DNA of 64,000 nt from Aeromonas bivalvium (lineage in GTDB: Bacteria > Pseudomonadota > Gammaproteobacteria > Enterobacterales > Aeromonadaceae). Below, one piece after another: positions 7,686-17,530 of the stretch. Each line of letters opens with the position of its first letter. Positions within the stretch are counted from its first letter, which is position 1. Below the pieces are notes generated by a model. The model had not been told where the DNA came from and searched no databases. It saw nothing but the letters and a program-made list of their open reading frames with translations. The DNA lies in assembly GCF_000819765.1 (NCBI RefSeq), contig NZ_CDBT01000008.1, positions 1 through 64,000 of the forward strand, written 5' to 3'. The translations under genes were made by a program, and so were the position numbers.

Positions 7686-9245
7686 ATGCCATTTCGCCGC
7701 TTCAAACCACGCCAGCAGCTCAGACGAGGAGCCCTGGCAAGCCTGGTCTTTGTGCTGATCCTGCTGCTCGGCGCCGCCATCATCGGCTGGCAGACGGTGA
7801 GGGAGATGCGCAGTGACATCCATGCCAGGCTGAGCCATGCCCGTGACATGTTCGATCGCACCCTGGATAACGCCCATCAGGCGGCCATGGCGGTCAAACC
7901 CCTGCTGGGTCAACCCTGTGCCGACGCCAAGCAGATGCTGCGCCGCCAGGTGGCGACGGTACCGGACGTGCGCTCGGTCAACCTGACCCTGGGCAAGCGC
8001 ATCTATTGCACCTCCCTCTATGGCGAATACGACCAGGATTACGATCCCAGCGGCTATGTGCAGGGGCAGCTGGATCTGCTGCCGGGCAACCCGGTCACGC
8101 CGGATCGCGCCCTCATCGTCTATCGCAGCCTGGGGGAGGGGGGCAGTGTGCTGGTGAGCGTCGATGGCTACTACCTCCATAACACGCTGCGCCTGATGAG
8201 CCGCGAGACCCCCATGGCGTTTCAGGTTGGCCAGCGCTGGATGGGCAGCCAGGGCGGGGTGCAAGATGGCGCCCCCAGGCTGGAGGGGGACAGATTTGGC
8301 ATCATCTCCCAGCGGTATGCCTATCACCTGAGTTCGCACATCACGCCGCGCCAATACTGGCTGCGCGCCTGGAATTACAGCAATGGCAGCATGGCGCTCT
8401 ATACCCTGCTGGCGCTGCTGGCCGGTGGTGTCACCTTCTGGATAACGGGGCGGCCCGTTTCCCCCGAGCAGGAGCTGGCACGGGCCCTCTCCAAGGGGGA
8501 GTTCATCCCCTATCTGCAGCCCGTGATGGATGGGGAGGGGCACTGCGCCGGTTGCGAGGTCTTGATGCGCTGGCAGCATCCCCAGCAGGGCATGATACCG
8601 CCGGATCGCTTCATCCCCATGGCGGAGGCCAGTGGTCTCATCATCCCCATGACAGGGGAACTGATGCGTCAGGTGCGGCAACGTTTCGCGCCTAAGGCCC
8701 ATTTGCTGCCCGCCGGCTTTCATTTTGGCTTCAACATCTGCGCCCGCCACTGTCAGGATCTGAGCCTGGTGGACGATTGCCGCGCCTTTCTGGGAGCCTT
8801 CAAGGATAACCCCGTCAAGCTGGTGCTGGAGTTGACCGAACGCGAGCTGATCGAGGTCACAGAGGTGACGGATCGCCTGTTTGCCGAGCTGCACGATCTC
8901 GGGGTCTTCATCGCCATCGATGATTTTGGCACGGGACACTCCAGCCTCACCTATCTGCAGAAGTTCCAGGTCGATTTCCTCAAGATCGACCAGAGCTTCG
9001 TCGCCATGATCGGCTCAGATGCCCTCTCCTGCCACATAGTGGACAATGTGATCGACCTGGCGACCCGGCTCGGTCTCATGATAGTGGCCGAAGGGGTGGA
9101 GAACCGGTTGCAGGCGGACTATCTCAAGGCGCGCAGCGTCGACTATCTGCAGGGCTATCTCTTCAGCCGGCCTCTGCCCATGGGAGAGTTCGAGCAGACC
9201 CTGCCCAGCCTGCTCCCGGCACAGACGCCCGCCCGCATCGCCTGA
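7686..9245 (+). CDS. CSS-motif/EAL cyclic-di-GMP phosphodiesterase
   Basis: A 519-aa inner-membrane protein: N-terminal transmembrane helix (about residues 18-40), a periplasmic sensor with paired cysteines (PLLGQPCADA and the RIYCTSL segment, i.e. a CSS-motif sensor), a second membrane helix near 240-260, then a cytoplasmic EAL domain. The EAL catalytic residues look intact: EVLMRW near 291, ELTERELIE, DDFGTGHSS near 413, FLKID and AEGVE. It is therefore predicted to hydrolyse c-di-GMP in response to a periplasmic redox or disulfide signal, as known for this family. The ATG at 7686 is preferred over the frame's upstream codon at 7638. Confidence 0.9.
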   Translation: MPFRRFKPRQQLRRGALASLVFVLILLLGAAIIGWQTVREMRSDIHARLSHARDMFDRTLDNAHQAAMAVKPLLGQPCADAKQMLRRQVATVPDVRSVNLTLGKRIYCTSLYGEYDQDYDPSGYVQGQLDLLPGNPVTPDRALIVYRSLGEGGSVLVSVDGYYLHNTLRLMSRETPMAFQVGQRWMGSQGGVQDGAPRLEGDRFGIISQRYAYHLSSHITPRQYWLRAWNYSNGSMALYTLLALLAGGVTFWITGRPVSPEQELARALSKGEFIPYLQPVMDGEGHCAGCEVLMRWQHPQQGMIPPDRFIPMAEASGLIIPMTGELMRQVRQRFAPKAHLLPAGFHFGFNICARHCQDLSLVDDCRAFLGAFKDNPVKLVLELTERELIEVTEVTDRLFAELHDLGVFIAIDDFGTGHSSLTYLQKFQVDFLKIDQSFVAMIGSDALSCHIVDNVIDLATRLGLMIVAEGVENRLQADYLKARSVDYLQGYLFSRPLPMGEFEQTLPSLLPAQTPARIA

Positions 9246-9256
9246 CTCTCGGGCAC

Positions 9257-9284
9257 AAAAAAGCGGCCATCTGGCCGCTTTTTT
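9257..9284. terminator. Bidirectional terminator
   Basis: AAAAAAGCGGCCA and TGGCCGCTTTTTT form a perfect inverted repeat between the convergent EAL and aminotransferase genes, with a T-run on both strands. Confidence 0.9.
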
Positions 9285-9309
9285 GTGTTCATTGTCTCTG
9301 GGAGAGGGC

Positions 9310-10491
9310 TCAGAGCATGCGCCTCATGGCGTTGCACAGTCGCTTGATCCCCTCCTCCGTGGTCGCCTCGTCCACGCAGGAGAAGCTCAGGCGCAGGGTA
9401 TTCTGGATCTCCGGGCGCACATAGAAGGGGGCGCCGGGCACGAAGGCCACCTTCTCCTTGATAGCCTCCTCGAACAGGGCCATGGCCGAGATGCTGGCCG
9501 GCAGGGTCAGCCAGAGGAACATGCCTCCCTCGGGGCGGGTGTAGCTCACTCCTGGCGGGCAGTGGCGGGCCAGGGAGGCTTCCATGGCGGCACGCTGACG
9601 GCCATAGACCTCCTTGATCTTCTCCAGATGCGTGTCGAGGGAGTGATCGGTCAGGAAGCGATGCAGCACCTGCTGACTGAAGGCGTTGCTGTGCAGGTCT
9701 GTGGCCTGCTTGGCGATGGTGACCTTCTTGCGCAGCCAGTCCGGCACCAGCATCCAGCCCAGACGGAAGGCGGGCACCACCGTCTTGGAGAAGGAGCCGA
9801 GCAGCACGGTATTGTTCGGCGCCAGCTTGGCGATGGGGGGCAGGTGCTCCCCTTCGAAGCGCAGCTCGCCGTAAGGGTCGTCTTCCACCATAAGCAGATC
9901 GTGGCGCACCAGGCGTTCGGCCAGGGCTTCGCGGTTGGCCCGGCTGTAGGAGACCCCGCTCGGGTTCTGGAAGTTGGGCACGCCGTAGAGCAGCCTGGCG
10001 TTGGAACCCTGCTCCAGCAGCGCATCCAGCGCCGCCAGATCCAGCCCGGCTTCCCCGAGCGCGATGGGCTTGAAGCTAGGTTGATAGACGGAGAAGGCCT
10101 GGATGGCGCCAAGATAACCCGGCTCTTCGATGATGAGATCCTGCCCCTCGTCCACCAGCACCTTGCCCAGCAGATCCAGCGCCTGCTGGGAGCCGCTGGT
10201 GATCAGGATGTTGTCCGGATTGACTGTCATGCCGTGACGGCTCAGGTAGCGATCGGCAATGTATTGGCGCAGGGGGGCGAAGCCCTCGGTGGCGGCATAT
10301 TGCAGCGCCGCGGCGCCCTGCTCGCGCAGCACGTCCTGGCAGGCCTGCTCGATGGCCTTGACCGGGAACAGGTTGGGGTTGGGCAGGCCGCCGGCGAAGG
10401 AGATGATCTCCGGGTTGGCGGCGACTTTGAGGATCTCTCGAATAAAGGAAGGTTCGACCTTCTCGAAGCGCTGGGCAAAAAACGGCTGCAT
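9310..10491 (-). CDS. PLP-dependent class I/II aminotransferase
   Basis: A 393-aa fold-type I aminotransferase. The PLP-binding region SFSKTVVPAFRLGWM carries the Schiff-base lysine and the conserved arginine; NPSGVSYS and VEDDPYGELRFEG are further family segments. It resembles the 2-aminoadipate/LysN-like and MocR-catalytic group that uses diverse amino-acid donors, so the substrate cannot be assigned. The start at 10491 (MQPFFAQRF) is chosen over the in-frame codon at 10572 because it matches the usual N terminus. It is convergent with the EAL gene. Confidence 0.88.
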   Translation of the reverse strand: MQPFFAQRFEKVEPSFIREILKVAANPEIISFAGGLPNPNLFPVKAIEQACQDVLREQGAAALQYAATEGFAPLRQYIADRYLSRHGMTVNPDNILITSGSQQALDLLGKVLVDEGQDLIIEEPGYLGAIQAFSVYQPSFKPIALGEAGLDLAALDALLEQGSNARLLYGVPNFQNPSGVSYSRANREALAERLVRHDLLMVEDDPYGELRFEGEHLPPIAKLAPNNTVLLGSFSKTVVPAFRLGWMLVPDWLRKKVTIAKQATDLHSNAFSQQVLHRFLTDHSLDTHLEKIKEVYGRQRAAMEASLARHCPPGVSYTRPEGGMFLWLTLPASISAMALFEEAIKEKVAFVPGAPFYVRPEIQNTLRLSFSCVDEATTEEGIKRLCNAMRRML

Positions 10492-10592
10492 AGGACTCTC
10501 TCTGACGGGTAGGCGGTCGCTCCATTCAACCGCCAAGTTATCCGTTTGTATCAGATTTAAAAAATGAGGCAATGGCTGTCACAAAAATCCAT

Positions 10593-10620
10593 AAAAAAGG
10601 GCAGGTTTGGCACCTGCCCA
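10593..10620 (-). terminator. Terminator of the M28 peptidase gene
   Basis: On the minus strand GGGCAGGT and ACCTGCCC form a stem followed by TTTTTT, between the peptidase stop and the aminotransferase start. Confidence 0.85.
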
Positions 10621-10672
10621 TATTTTATCGTCCCGACCCGCCATCCCCTCGCCAAAACGGCTGCGACCCGGG

Positions 10673-11749
10673 CTAGAGACCGGGCTCGCGCAGGAAGCGG
10701 ATCAGGATCTCGGTATTGGCGCCGAGCTGCTGCTCGATCCGGCCCGGGAAGAGTTCGGCCATCTTGTCGAGGCGATCATGACCGGTGTGCCAGATCTTGC
10801 CCCACTGGCTCTCGCTGTCCCGATCGCAGGCGCTCTTGGTGGTGTCGTCGTAGCAGTCCCACAGCGCCGGATGGGTGCTCTGGGAGTAGCCGTCGTACCC
10901 GTCCTGGCCATTGATGGTGAAGTTGGTCGCCTCCACATAAGCGATGGGCACCCCCAGGCAGGCAAACGGTGCATGATCCGACCAGCTGCCGGTCTCCCCT
11001 TCCGGATAACCGGCATAGCTGGGGTGGATGGCGAAGGGGGTGGTGGTCTGCCTGGAGATGGCGAGCAGGCGATCCCGCACCCTGGGGTCATGGCTGTAGC
11101 GCGCCGGATCGGCGCAGCCATATTCGGCTTCGTTCGAGTGGGCCGAGTGGACATAGACGATGTCGCCTCCGGCGATGGTGTCGTAGTTGACCATGGCCAG
11201 CAGGGCGTCGATGGCGGCCTCATCCAGGCTGGCGGCATAGGCTTTGGAGCCGTTGAGGCCGTTCTCCTCGGCGCCGAAGAAGGCGAAGCGTACCGTATGG
11301 GGCAGGGACTGGCCCTGGAGCGCCTCGGCGACCGCCAGCAGGGCCGCGACCCCGGCGCCGTTGTCGGTGGCCCCTTCCGAGCCCTCATCCTCCCCCGTGC
11401 TGTCGTAGTGGGCCCCCAGCAGGATCACCCGGTCGCTCTGGCCCTTGAGTTCGGCGATCAGGTTCTGGGAGGACTTATCTTCCCCCCGCCGCTGATAGCT
11501 GAACGGCTGGCGGGTGACCTCGTAGCCCCAGCCGCCCAGCTTGTCCTGGATCCAGTCGGCGGCGCGGGTCTCGGCGGCGCTGCCGGTAGGACGGGCGCCG
11601 ATGCCTTCGGCGCTCGAGCCGAGTTGAGTCAGGTACTCCAAGGCCTGCTCGGCCGGGGTGGGGGCGATGGGGGCCTGTGATTCGTTGCTTGAGGTGTTGC
11701 AACCGGCCAGCAGGGCGCTGAGGCAGAGGGCGACAAGGGTCTTTCTCAT
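10673..11749 (-). CDS. M28-family zinc aminopeptidase, lipoprotein
   Basis: A 358-aa exported protein with a lipoprotein signal ending LLAGC (lipidated Cys at residue 17). The zinc-peptidase core shows LLGAHYDS (His and Asp ligand region), GATDNGAGVAALL (bridging Asp), FFGAEENGL (catalytic and ligand Glu pair), VNYDTI and SDHAPF (last His ligand). Aeromonas and Vibrio secrete related M28 leucyl aminopeptidases; this one is probably membrane-anchored rather than freely secreted. The start at 11749 has an AGGA site; longer in-frame starts would ruin the signal peptide. Confidence 0.9.
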   Translation of the reverse strand: MRKTLVALCLSALLAGCNTSSNESQAPIAPTPAEQALEYLTQLGSSAEGIGARPTGSAAETRAADWIQDKLGGWGYEVTRQPFSYQRRGEDKSSQNLIAELKGQSDRVILLGAHYDSTGEDEGSEGATDNGAGVAALLAVAEALQGQSLPHTVRFAFFGAEENGLNGSKAYAASLDEAAIDALLAMVNYDTIAGGDIVYVHSAHSNEAEYGCADPARYSHDPRVRDRLLAISRQTTTPFAIHPSYAGYPEGETGSWSDHAPFACLGVPIAYVEATNFTINGQDGYDGYSQSTHPALWDCYDDTTKSACDRDSESQWGKIWHTGHDRLDKMAELFPGRIEQQLGANTEILIRFLREPGL

Positions 11750-11964
11750 ACTGCAATCCTTTGTTGTATATGATGTTATTGGCGCGAAGCAGGATGCACC
11801 CGCAGGAAGCAGGATTCTGTGAACCCGCTGGCAATTACCGCAGGCGTGGCACGAACCCAACCCGCCTGGGTCATTTGTTGTCGGAAAGACTTGCGCCTTG
11901 GGCCCATCTTGGGATAATTCGCTCCCCTGTTTGTGCCGATAGATGAAATAACGAGTAATCCAAT

Positions 11965-12678
11965 ATGCCAGTGACCCAAGACGAATTTAACGAAGACGGC
12001 AAGTTCATGCGCAAGATCCGCAGCTTTGTCCGTCGTGAAGGCCGCCTGACCAAGGGTCAGGAGAAGGCCCTGGCCGAACAGTGGCCTGTCATGGGGATCG
12101 ATTTCGACACGGCTCCGCTGGATTTCGTCGCCCTGTTTGGTCGCGACGCCCCCGTGGTGCTGGAGATTGGCTTTGGCATGGGCGCCTCCCTGGTCGAGAT
12201 GGCCAAACATGCCCCCGAGAAGAACTTCATCGGCATCGAGGTGCATACCCCAGGGGTGGGAGCCTGTCTGGGCAGCGCCGAGGAAGCCGGGGTGATCAAT
12301 CTGAAGGTCATCTGCCACGATGCGGTCGAGGTGCTGGAGCACATGATCCCGAACGGCTCGCTCTCCTGTCTGCAGCTCTTCTTCCCGGATCCCTGGCACA
12401 AGAGCCGTCACCACAAGCGCCGCATCGTGCAGCCGGCCTTTGCCCAGGATATTCGCCAGAAGCTGGCCATAGGTGGCGTGTTCCACATGGCGACCGACTG
12501 GGAAAACTATGCCGAGCACATGCTGGAAGTGATGAGTGCCGCCGAAGGGTACGAGAACACCTCGGCCCATGGCAACTGGGTGGAGCGTCCCGAGTGGCGC
12601 CCGCTGACCAAATTCGAACAACGGGGCCATCGTCTTGGCCACGGGGTATGGGATCTGATTTTCAAACGTGTTAACTGA
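11965..12678 (+). CDS. trmB: tRNA (guanine-N7-)-methyltransferase
   Basis: A 237-aa SAM-dependent enzyme that makes m7G46 in the variable loop of tRNAs. The SAM-binding segment [16 protein letters not shown] is near residue 70, [13 protein letters not shown] follows, and the family signature [18 protein letters not shown] is near 145. The C-terminal [21 protein letters not shown] is typical of TrmB. yggL starts 15 nt after the stop, as in many gammaproteobacteria. Confidence 0.97.
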   Translation: MPVTQDEFNEDGKFMRKIRSFVRREGRLTKGQEKALAEQWPVMGIDFDTAPLDFVALFGRDAPVVLEIGFGMGASLVEMAKHAPEKNFIGIEVHTPGVGACLGSAEEAGVINLKVICHDAVEVLEHMIPNGSLSCLQLFFPDPWHKSRHHKRRIVQPAFAQDIRQKLAIGGVFHMATDWENYAEHMLEVMSAAEGYENTSAHGNWVERPEWRPLTKFEQRGHRLGHGVWDLIFKRVN

Positions 12679-12693
12679 ACCTGAGGAGCTGTC

Positions 12694-13026
12694 ATGGCAA
12701 ACCGTAGTCGCCGTCTGCGCAAGAAACTGCGCGTCGAGGAGTTCCAGGAACTGGGATTCGATCTGAGCTTTAACTTCCCGGTGAACACAGCCGAAGAGAC
12801 CATAGATGCCGTCATCGATGCCATGATCGATGAGGTGATCGAGCCGCGCAAGCTGGCCTTCGCCGGTTCGGGCCACCTGGCCTGGGAAGGGATGATCTGC
12901 ACCCAGGCCCTGGGCAAGTGCACCGAGGAAGACCGCGCCGCCATCAAGGGCTGGCTGGACGCCAAGGGCATGGAGGCCGTCGAGGTCACCGAGCTGTTCG
13001 ACCTCTGGTATGGTGAACCGGCCTGA
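12694..13026 (+). CDS. yggL: YggL family 50S ribosome-associated protein
   Basis: A 110-aa protein of the DUF469 family, starting MANRSRRLRKKLRVEEFQELGF, a basic N terminus followed by a compact acidic domain. E. coli YggL has been found associated with the 50S subunit; the molecular role remains poorly defined. It has a GAGGAG ribosome site and lies directly behind trmB in a two-gene operon ended by a hairpin terminator. Confidence 0.93.
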   Translation: MANRSRRLRKKLRVEEFQELGFDLSFNFPVNTAEETIDAVIDAMIDEVIEPRKLAFAGSGHLAWEGMICTQALGKCTEEDRAAIKGWLDAKGMEAVEVTELFDLWYGEPA

Positions 13027-13039
13027 TTGGGCCTGCATG

Positions 13040-13066
13040 AAAAATCCCGCCGCTGGCGGGATTTTT
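13040..13066. terminator. trmB-yggL terminator
   Basis: AAAAATCCCGCC and GGCGGGATTTTT form a near-perfect inverted repeat with flanking A and T runs. Confidence 0.9.
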
Positions 13067-13110
13067 GTCGGTGGGGTGGCTGACCCCGTTTTGAGTTGTG
13101 GAACCTCTCA

Positions 13111-14031
13111 ATGCAGTTGTCATCGCAATTACTGGAAAGCATTCTCGATGAAGTGCGTCCCCTGCTGGGACAAGGCAAGGTGGCCGACTATATCCCGGCC
13201 CTGGCGCGGGTGCCGGGGGACAGGCTCGGCATGGCGGTCTGCACCGTGGAGGGGGAACTGTTCACCGCGGGGGATGCGGACGAACCCTTCTCCATCCAGA
13301 GCATCTCCAAGGCCCTGAGCCTCACCCTGGCGCTCACCCTCTATCGGGAAGAGGAGATCTGGGCCAGGGTCGGCAAGGAGCCCTCGGGTCAGCCATTCAA
13401 CTCCCTGGTGCAGCTCGAGTTCGAGCATGGCATTCCCCGCAATCCCTTCATCAACGCCGGCGCCCTGGTGGTCAGCGACCTGCTGGAAACCCGGCTGACG
13501 GCACCGCGTCAGCGTACCCTGGAGCTGGTGCGCCGTCTGGCTGGCAACCCTGCCATCGTCGCGGATGCCGTGGTGGCCCGCTCCGAGTATCAGCATTCGG
13601 CGCGCAACGCCGCCATCGCCTACCTGATGAAGTCTCACGGCAACTTCCACAACGAGGTGGACAAGGTGTTGCAGAGCTACTTCAACGCCTGTGCCATCCG
13701 CATGAGCTGCGTCGATCTTGCCCGCACATTCGTCTATCTGGCGAACCGCGGCCTGCCGCTCGGGGCGAGCGAGCCCCTGCTGCCGGCGCGCACCACCAAG
13801 CAGGTCAATGCCCTGCTCGCCACCTGTGGCCTGTATGACGAGGCCGGGGATTTTGCCTATCGGGTCGGCATGCCGGGCAAGTCCGGGGTTGGCGGTGGTA
13901 TCATGGCCCTCATCCCGGGTGAGCTCTGCGTCTGCGTCTGGTCGCCCGAACTGAACAAGGCCGGTAATTCGCTGGCAGGCACGGCGGCCCTCGAGCTGCT
14001 GTCCGGGCGCCTCGGCCGATCCATCTTCTAA
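13111..14031 (+). CDS. glsB: Glutaminase
   Basis: A 306-aa serine-dependent beta-lactamase-like glutaminase converting glutamine to glutamate and ammonia. [11 protein letters not shown] carries the catalytic S-x-x-K pair near residue 63; [10 protein letters not shown] and GKSGVGGGI are conserved substrate-site segments. The ATG at 13111 aligns with family N termini, better than the in-frame GTG at 13096. It is followed 28 nt later by the rhodanese gene on the same strand. Confidence 0.95.
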   Translation: MQLSSQLLESILDEVRPLLGQGKVADYIPALARVPGDRLGMAVCTVEGELFTAGDADEPFSIQSISKALSLTLALTLYREEEIWARVGKEPSGQPFNSLVQLEFEHGIPRNPFINAGALVVSDLLETRLTAPRQRTLELVRRLAGNPAIVADAVVARSEYQHSARNAAIAYLMKSHGNFHNEVDKVLQSYFNACAIRMSCVDLARTFVYLANRGLPLGASEPLLPARTTKQVNALLATCGLYDEAGDFAYRVGMPGKSGVGGGIMALIPGELCVCVWSPELNKAGNSLAGTAALELLSGRLGRSIF

Positions 14032-14059
14032 TTGCCATCCATCAAAAGTGAGCACGTCA

Positions 14060-15352
14060 ATGAAACACGCGATTCGGCTGCTGCTAACCGCCACCACCAG
14101 CCTGCTGCTCTGGTTCAGCACCCCTGCCGGGGCCGACGAACTGGCCCCCCTCTCCCTCGAGGAGGCGAAGACCCAGGGCGCCATCCTGATCGATACCCGC
14201 CCCAGCCACTTCTACCAGGGCTGGCCCATGGCAGGAGAGCAACAGGGCGGGCACGTGGCGGGGGCCGTGAGTCTCTCCGCCGACTGGAAATATGATGATG
14301 AGCAGTGGCCCCAGGCCCTGAGCGCCAAGGGGCTGGATGCCCGAAAGCCGGTCGCGCTCTATGGCGAGGAGAAGGGGCTGGCCGAGGTGGCCCGTCTGCT
14401 GCGCATGCGCGGCTTCCACCAACTCTATGAGCTCAAGGGCTGGCAGCAGGCCGAGCGTGTTCACCTGGCCCGCTGGCAGCAGCTGGTTTATCCCCAGTGG
14501 CTGGCGGATCTGCAGGCGGGCAAGCCGGTGGCGGCCGCTCCCAAGGGGGACTGGAAGCTGTTTGAAGTGGATTGGGGGGCCCCCAAGGCCTTCCTGCTGA
14601 GCCATATTCCGGGGGCGGGTTACATCGACACCAACAGCCTGGAGCAGGAACCATTGTGGAACAAGGTCTCCGATGCCGATCTGGAGGCGCTGCTGCTCAA
14701 GAATGGCATCCGCCACGACACCAGCGTCATCCTCTATGGTCGCAACTCCATGGCTTCCGCCCGGGCCGCCCACCTGCTGATGTATGCCGGCGTGGCTGAC
14801 GTGCGCCTGCTCGATGGCGGCATCGATGCCTGGTTCGCCGCCCACCTGAGTACCGAAGCGGGTCTCCCGAAAAAGTATGAGGCTGTCGCGTCATTTGGGG
14901 CCAAGATCCCGGTGCATCCCGAATACCTGACCTCCACCGACCAGGCCAAGGCCCTGCTCAAACAGGCCGACGGCGCCCTGGTCAGCATCCGCACCTGGGA
15001 CGAGTTCACCGGCGAGACCTCAGGCTACAGCTATATCGACGCCAAGGGGGACATACCGGGCGCCAAGTGGGGACACGGTGGCGTGGATGCCAACAGCATG
15101 AGCGACTTCCACAACCCGGATGGCACCATGAAGCCCCAGGGGGAGATCCTGGCCATGTGGGACCAGTGGAACATAGCGCCGACCCAGCAGGCCGCCTTCT
15201 ACTGCGGCACCGGCTGGCGCGCCTCGGAAGCCTTCTTCTACGCCTGGCTGATGGATTGGCAGCGGATCAGCGTCTACGACGGCGGCTGGTATGAATGGAG
15301 CTCGGATCCCGCGAATCCCATCGTCACAGGGGATCGCAAGCCCAATCCCTGA
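14060..15352 (+). CDS. Exported protein with three rhodanese domains
   Basis: A 430-aa protein with a signal peptide (cleavage probably after PAGADE-like sequence near residue 25) and three rhodanese-like repeats. In repeats 1 and 2 the active-site loop reads LYGEEKG and LYGRNSM, both lacking the catalytic cysteine. Repeat 3 has FYCGTGWRAS with Cys near residue 382, so only the last is expected to transfer sulfane sulfur. The periplasmic or surface location is inferred from the signal peptide. The ATG at 14060 is chosen over a GTG four codons upstream. Confidence 0.87.
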   Translation: MKHAIRLLLTATTSLLLWFSTPAGADELAPLSLEEAKTQGAILIDTRPSHFYQGWPMAGEQQGGHVAGAVSLSADWKYDDEQWPQALSAKGLDARKPVALYGEEKGLAEVARLLRMRGFHQLYELKGWQQAERVHLARWQQLVYPQWLADLQAGKPVAAAPKGDWKLFEVDWGAPKAFLLSHIPGAGYIDTNSLEQEPLWNKVSDADLEALLLKNGIRHDTSVILYGRNSMASARAAHLLMYAGVADVRLLDGGIDAWFAAHLSTEAGLPKKYEAVASFGAKIPVHPEYLTSTDQAKALLKQADGALVSIRTWDEFTGETSGYSYIDAKGDIPGAKWGHGGVDANSMSDFHNPDGTMKPQGEILAMWDQWNIAPTQQAAFYCGTGWRASEAFFYAWLMDWQRISVYDGGWYEWSSDPANPIVTGDRKPNP

Positions 15353-15376
15353 GTGGATACCAGCGTGAGGCAGAAA

Positions 15377-15409
15377 CAAAAAAGCACCTTCATGGAAGGT
15401 GCTTTTTTT
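15377..15409. terminator. Bidirectional terminator
   Basis: AAAAAAGCACCTTC and GAAGGTGCTTTTTTT form an inverted repeat between the convergent rhodanese and yjbH-like genes, serving both. Confidence 0.9.
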
Positions 15410-15442
15410 AACTTCAAACAAGAGGGGAATGTGACTCTCACC

Positions 15443-17530
15443 TCAGAATGAGGCGACACTGCTCTGGTTATACAGACCGTATTTTCTGGCCAGCATCTGG
15501 CCGCCATCTCGGGTCAGGGGGACCCAACTGATAGTACCTTTATCTATGGTCGACTTGAGCAGCATGAGGTCAAAGGGGATGGTGATATAGAGGCCCTTGG
15601 TGAAACTGCCTTCGCCATATTCTTCGGCCGACACATTGGTAAAGGTGGCAAAGAAACCGGCGCTGACCCCGGAATCAAACTTCTTGGCGAAGTTGAAGGT
15701 GGCACCATAGTCGCCAGCCAGGTAACGGCCAACGGAGACCTGGGCCGTCACCTTGTCCAGAAAATCTGGCTGCCAGTATGCAGTGACATGGCCGGTAGCG
15801 ATCTGATAGTCGGCAAGGTGCAGGGTATTTTCCCAGTCCCGCTGCTTCACCAGATTGAAATCGGCGCCAAGCGCCCAGGATTGCTTGAAGGGACGATACA
15901 GCACCTCTGTGCCAACCCCGGCATACATCATCTCCAGATAGCCGCCATAGGCCTGGGCATACCAGCTATCGCCATACTTATCCATATGCGTTAGCTGGAG
16001 GTTATTGAGGAGCAGGTCCGATGACGTGACATATTCCCGGATCCAGGTTCTCACCCTGGGCAAGGCCTCGCCATCGGGGGGAGGAGCCTTGTAGTTGAAT
16101 TTGTCATAGTTGTTGAGCAAGTTGACGAAGAGGGTGCTGCTGACCCAGTTGTGCCGGGTCATATACCAATCGGTATTGGCGTTCAATCCGACTTGATACA
16201 TATAGAAATTTTCTGAACCCCCTATGGATTGATTGAGCTTTGGCACTATGTTGAAGTTCCATGAAGGTGCTTCTGCCGCAACTCGTCGAGTCTCTTGCAC
16301 CGGCGCAGGCGACTGGTGAGTCATGACGACCTCCTGCTCTTGACCGAGTGGCAAATCACTATTTACCTGGCGCACGGAGTCAAGATCGACTCTGGTTTCT
16401 TGCAGTGGCATCTCTTGCTTCTGTTCAATGATTCGCAACTGCTTCACCGAAGCGGGTACGGCATTGACGGTGAGCATGATGGCCCTCTGGTCGGCCTGGC
16501 TTTGATCTCGGAACTTGGTCTGCTCGCCTATTAACGTGACGCTCTCCCCATCACCATGGATACTGGCATTTTGCCAACCTGCATTGGATGCAAGATCCGA
16601 GGACAAACCTTGCCAGTCAACCCTATCCAGAGAGGATGCCTCGCTGGCTTGATAGGTCGGGATCGGGGGATCGAGGAGCTTGGGCAGTGATAAGGATGGG
16701 TCGTTGAAATTGGTATGCAGCGTAATGCCCCACATCAGGGTATTACCACGCTGATAACTAAGGTGCATGTCAATCGCATCATATGGCTGGTAGACAAGAC
16801 CCAGGTTGATGGGAGTATGTTGTTTTATTTCCCCTGCGTATTCATGACTGTAGTCATTGCCATCATATTCAAGCTTTAGTCTCAGTGGTTGCCAGGGGGT
16901 CTGATATTCTATGCCACCAAACAAGGCTGCCGGACCATGGAACAGGCTGTCAAACTCAAATTTCCCGCCACTGCCGGAGAATCCATCATCTCGCTGACAC
17001 CATGTCTCGCTGACTTCGCAGAACGGATTTTTGACATTGCCACTCTGGCCCATGTTTCCCCAGGCAACACCAAGAGTGAAATCAACATTTTTATAGCGTT
17101 TACTACTGACAATATATTCACTGTCAAACAAACCGGTACCCATGACATCACGCAAGCCAGCAGAGACTTGCGGGAGCAAGCGTGACTCTTGCCAGAGTCT
17201 GGTTTTTATATCTAGCCCCTTGTCTTTATAGGTCTGGTCGCCGCTGAAGCTGGCGTCATTACTGTATAGCCTGGAGCGAATGTCGGTGTAACGAAGCGTA
17301 GCCTCCAGCCAGCTGAATGGCTGCATGGAAATAGACCAGCGGCGATATTCTTCATTATCCATATAGTTGAATGAGAACTCACCTTCTGGAGCCATCCGCG
17401 CCGTAGGTGTCTGAAGTAAACCCACACCACCAAAATCCCCTTGAGTAGGAAAGGATGGGGAAAAACTCTCCGTATTTGCATGAGTAACAGGTGATAATAA
17501 TATGGGTATAAGAGCGATTCTGGTTAGCAT
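15443..17530 (-). CDS. yjbH: YjbH/GfcD-family outer-membrane protein
   Basis: A 695-aa exported protein with an N-terminal signal sequence and an aromatic, beta-rich body ending in a strand-like C terminus, as in outer-membrane barrels. QGDFGGVGLLQTPTARMAPEGEF near the mature N terminus is the YjbH signature. The family (YjbH in E. coli, GfcD of group 4 capsule, WbfB of Vibrio) takes part in exopolysaccharide or capsule export. Its ATG overlaps the stop of yjbG by one base (TAATG), so the two are probably translationally coupled. It is the last gene of the polysaccharide operon. Confidence 0.88.
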   Translation of the reverse strand: MLTRIALIPILLSPVTHANTESFSPSFPTQGDFGGVGLLQTPTARMAPEGEFSFNYMDNEEYRRWSISMQPFSWLEATLRYTDIRSRLYSNDASFSGDQTYKDKGLDIKTRLWQESRLLPQVSAGLRDVMGTGLFDSEYIVSSKRYKNVDFTLGVAWGNMGQSGNVKNPFCEVSETWCQRDDGFSGSGGKFEFDSLFHGPAALFGGIEYQTPWQPLRLKLEYDGNDYSHEYAGEIKQHTPINLGLVYQPYDAIDMHLSYQRGNTLMWGITLHTNFNDPSLSLPKLLDPPIPTYQASEASSLDRVDWQGLSSDLASNAGWQNASIHGDGESVTLIGEQTKFRDQSQADQRAIMLTVNAVPASVKQLRIIEQKQEMPLQETRVDLDSVRQVNSDLPLGQEQEVVMTHQSPAPVQETRRVAAEAPSWNFNIVPKLNQSIGGSENFYMYQVGLNANTDWYMTRHNWVSSTLFVNLLNNYDKFNYKAPPPDGEALPRVRTWIREYVTSSDLLLNNLQLTHMDKYGDSWYAQAYGGYLEMMYAGVGTEVLYRPFKQSWALGADFNLVKQRDWENTLHLADYQIATGHVTAYWQPDFLDKVTAQVSVGRYLAGDYGATFNFAKKFDSGVSAGFFATFTNVSAEEYGEGSFTKGLYITIPFDLMLLKSTIDKGTISWVPLTRDGGQMLARKYGLYNQSSVASF

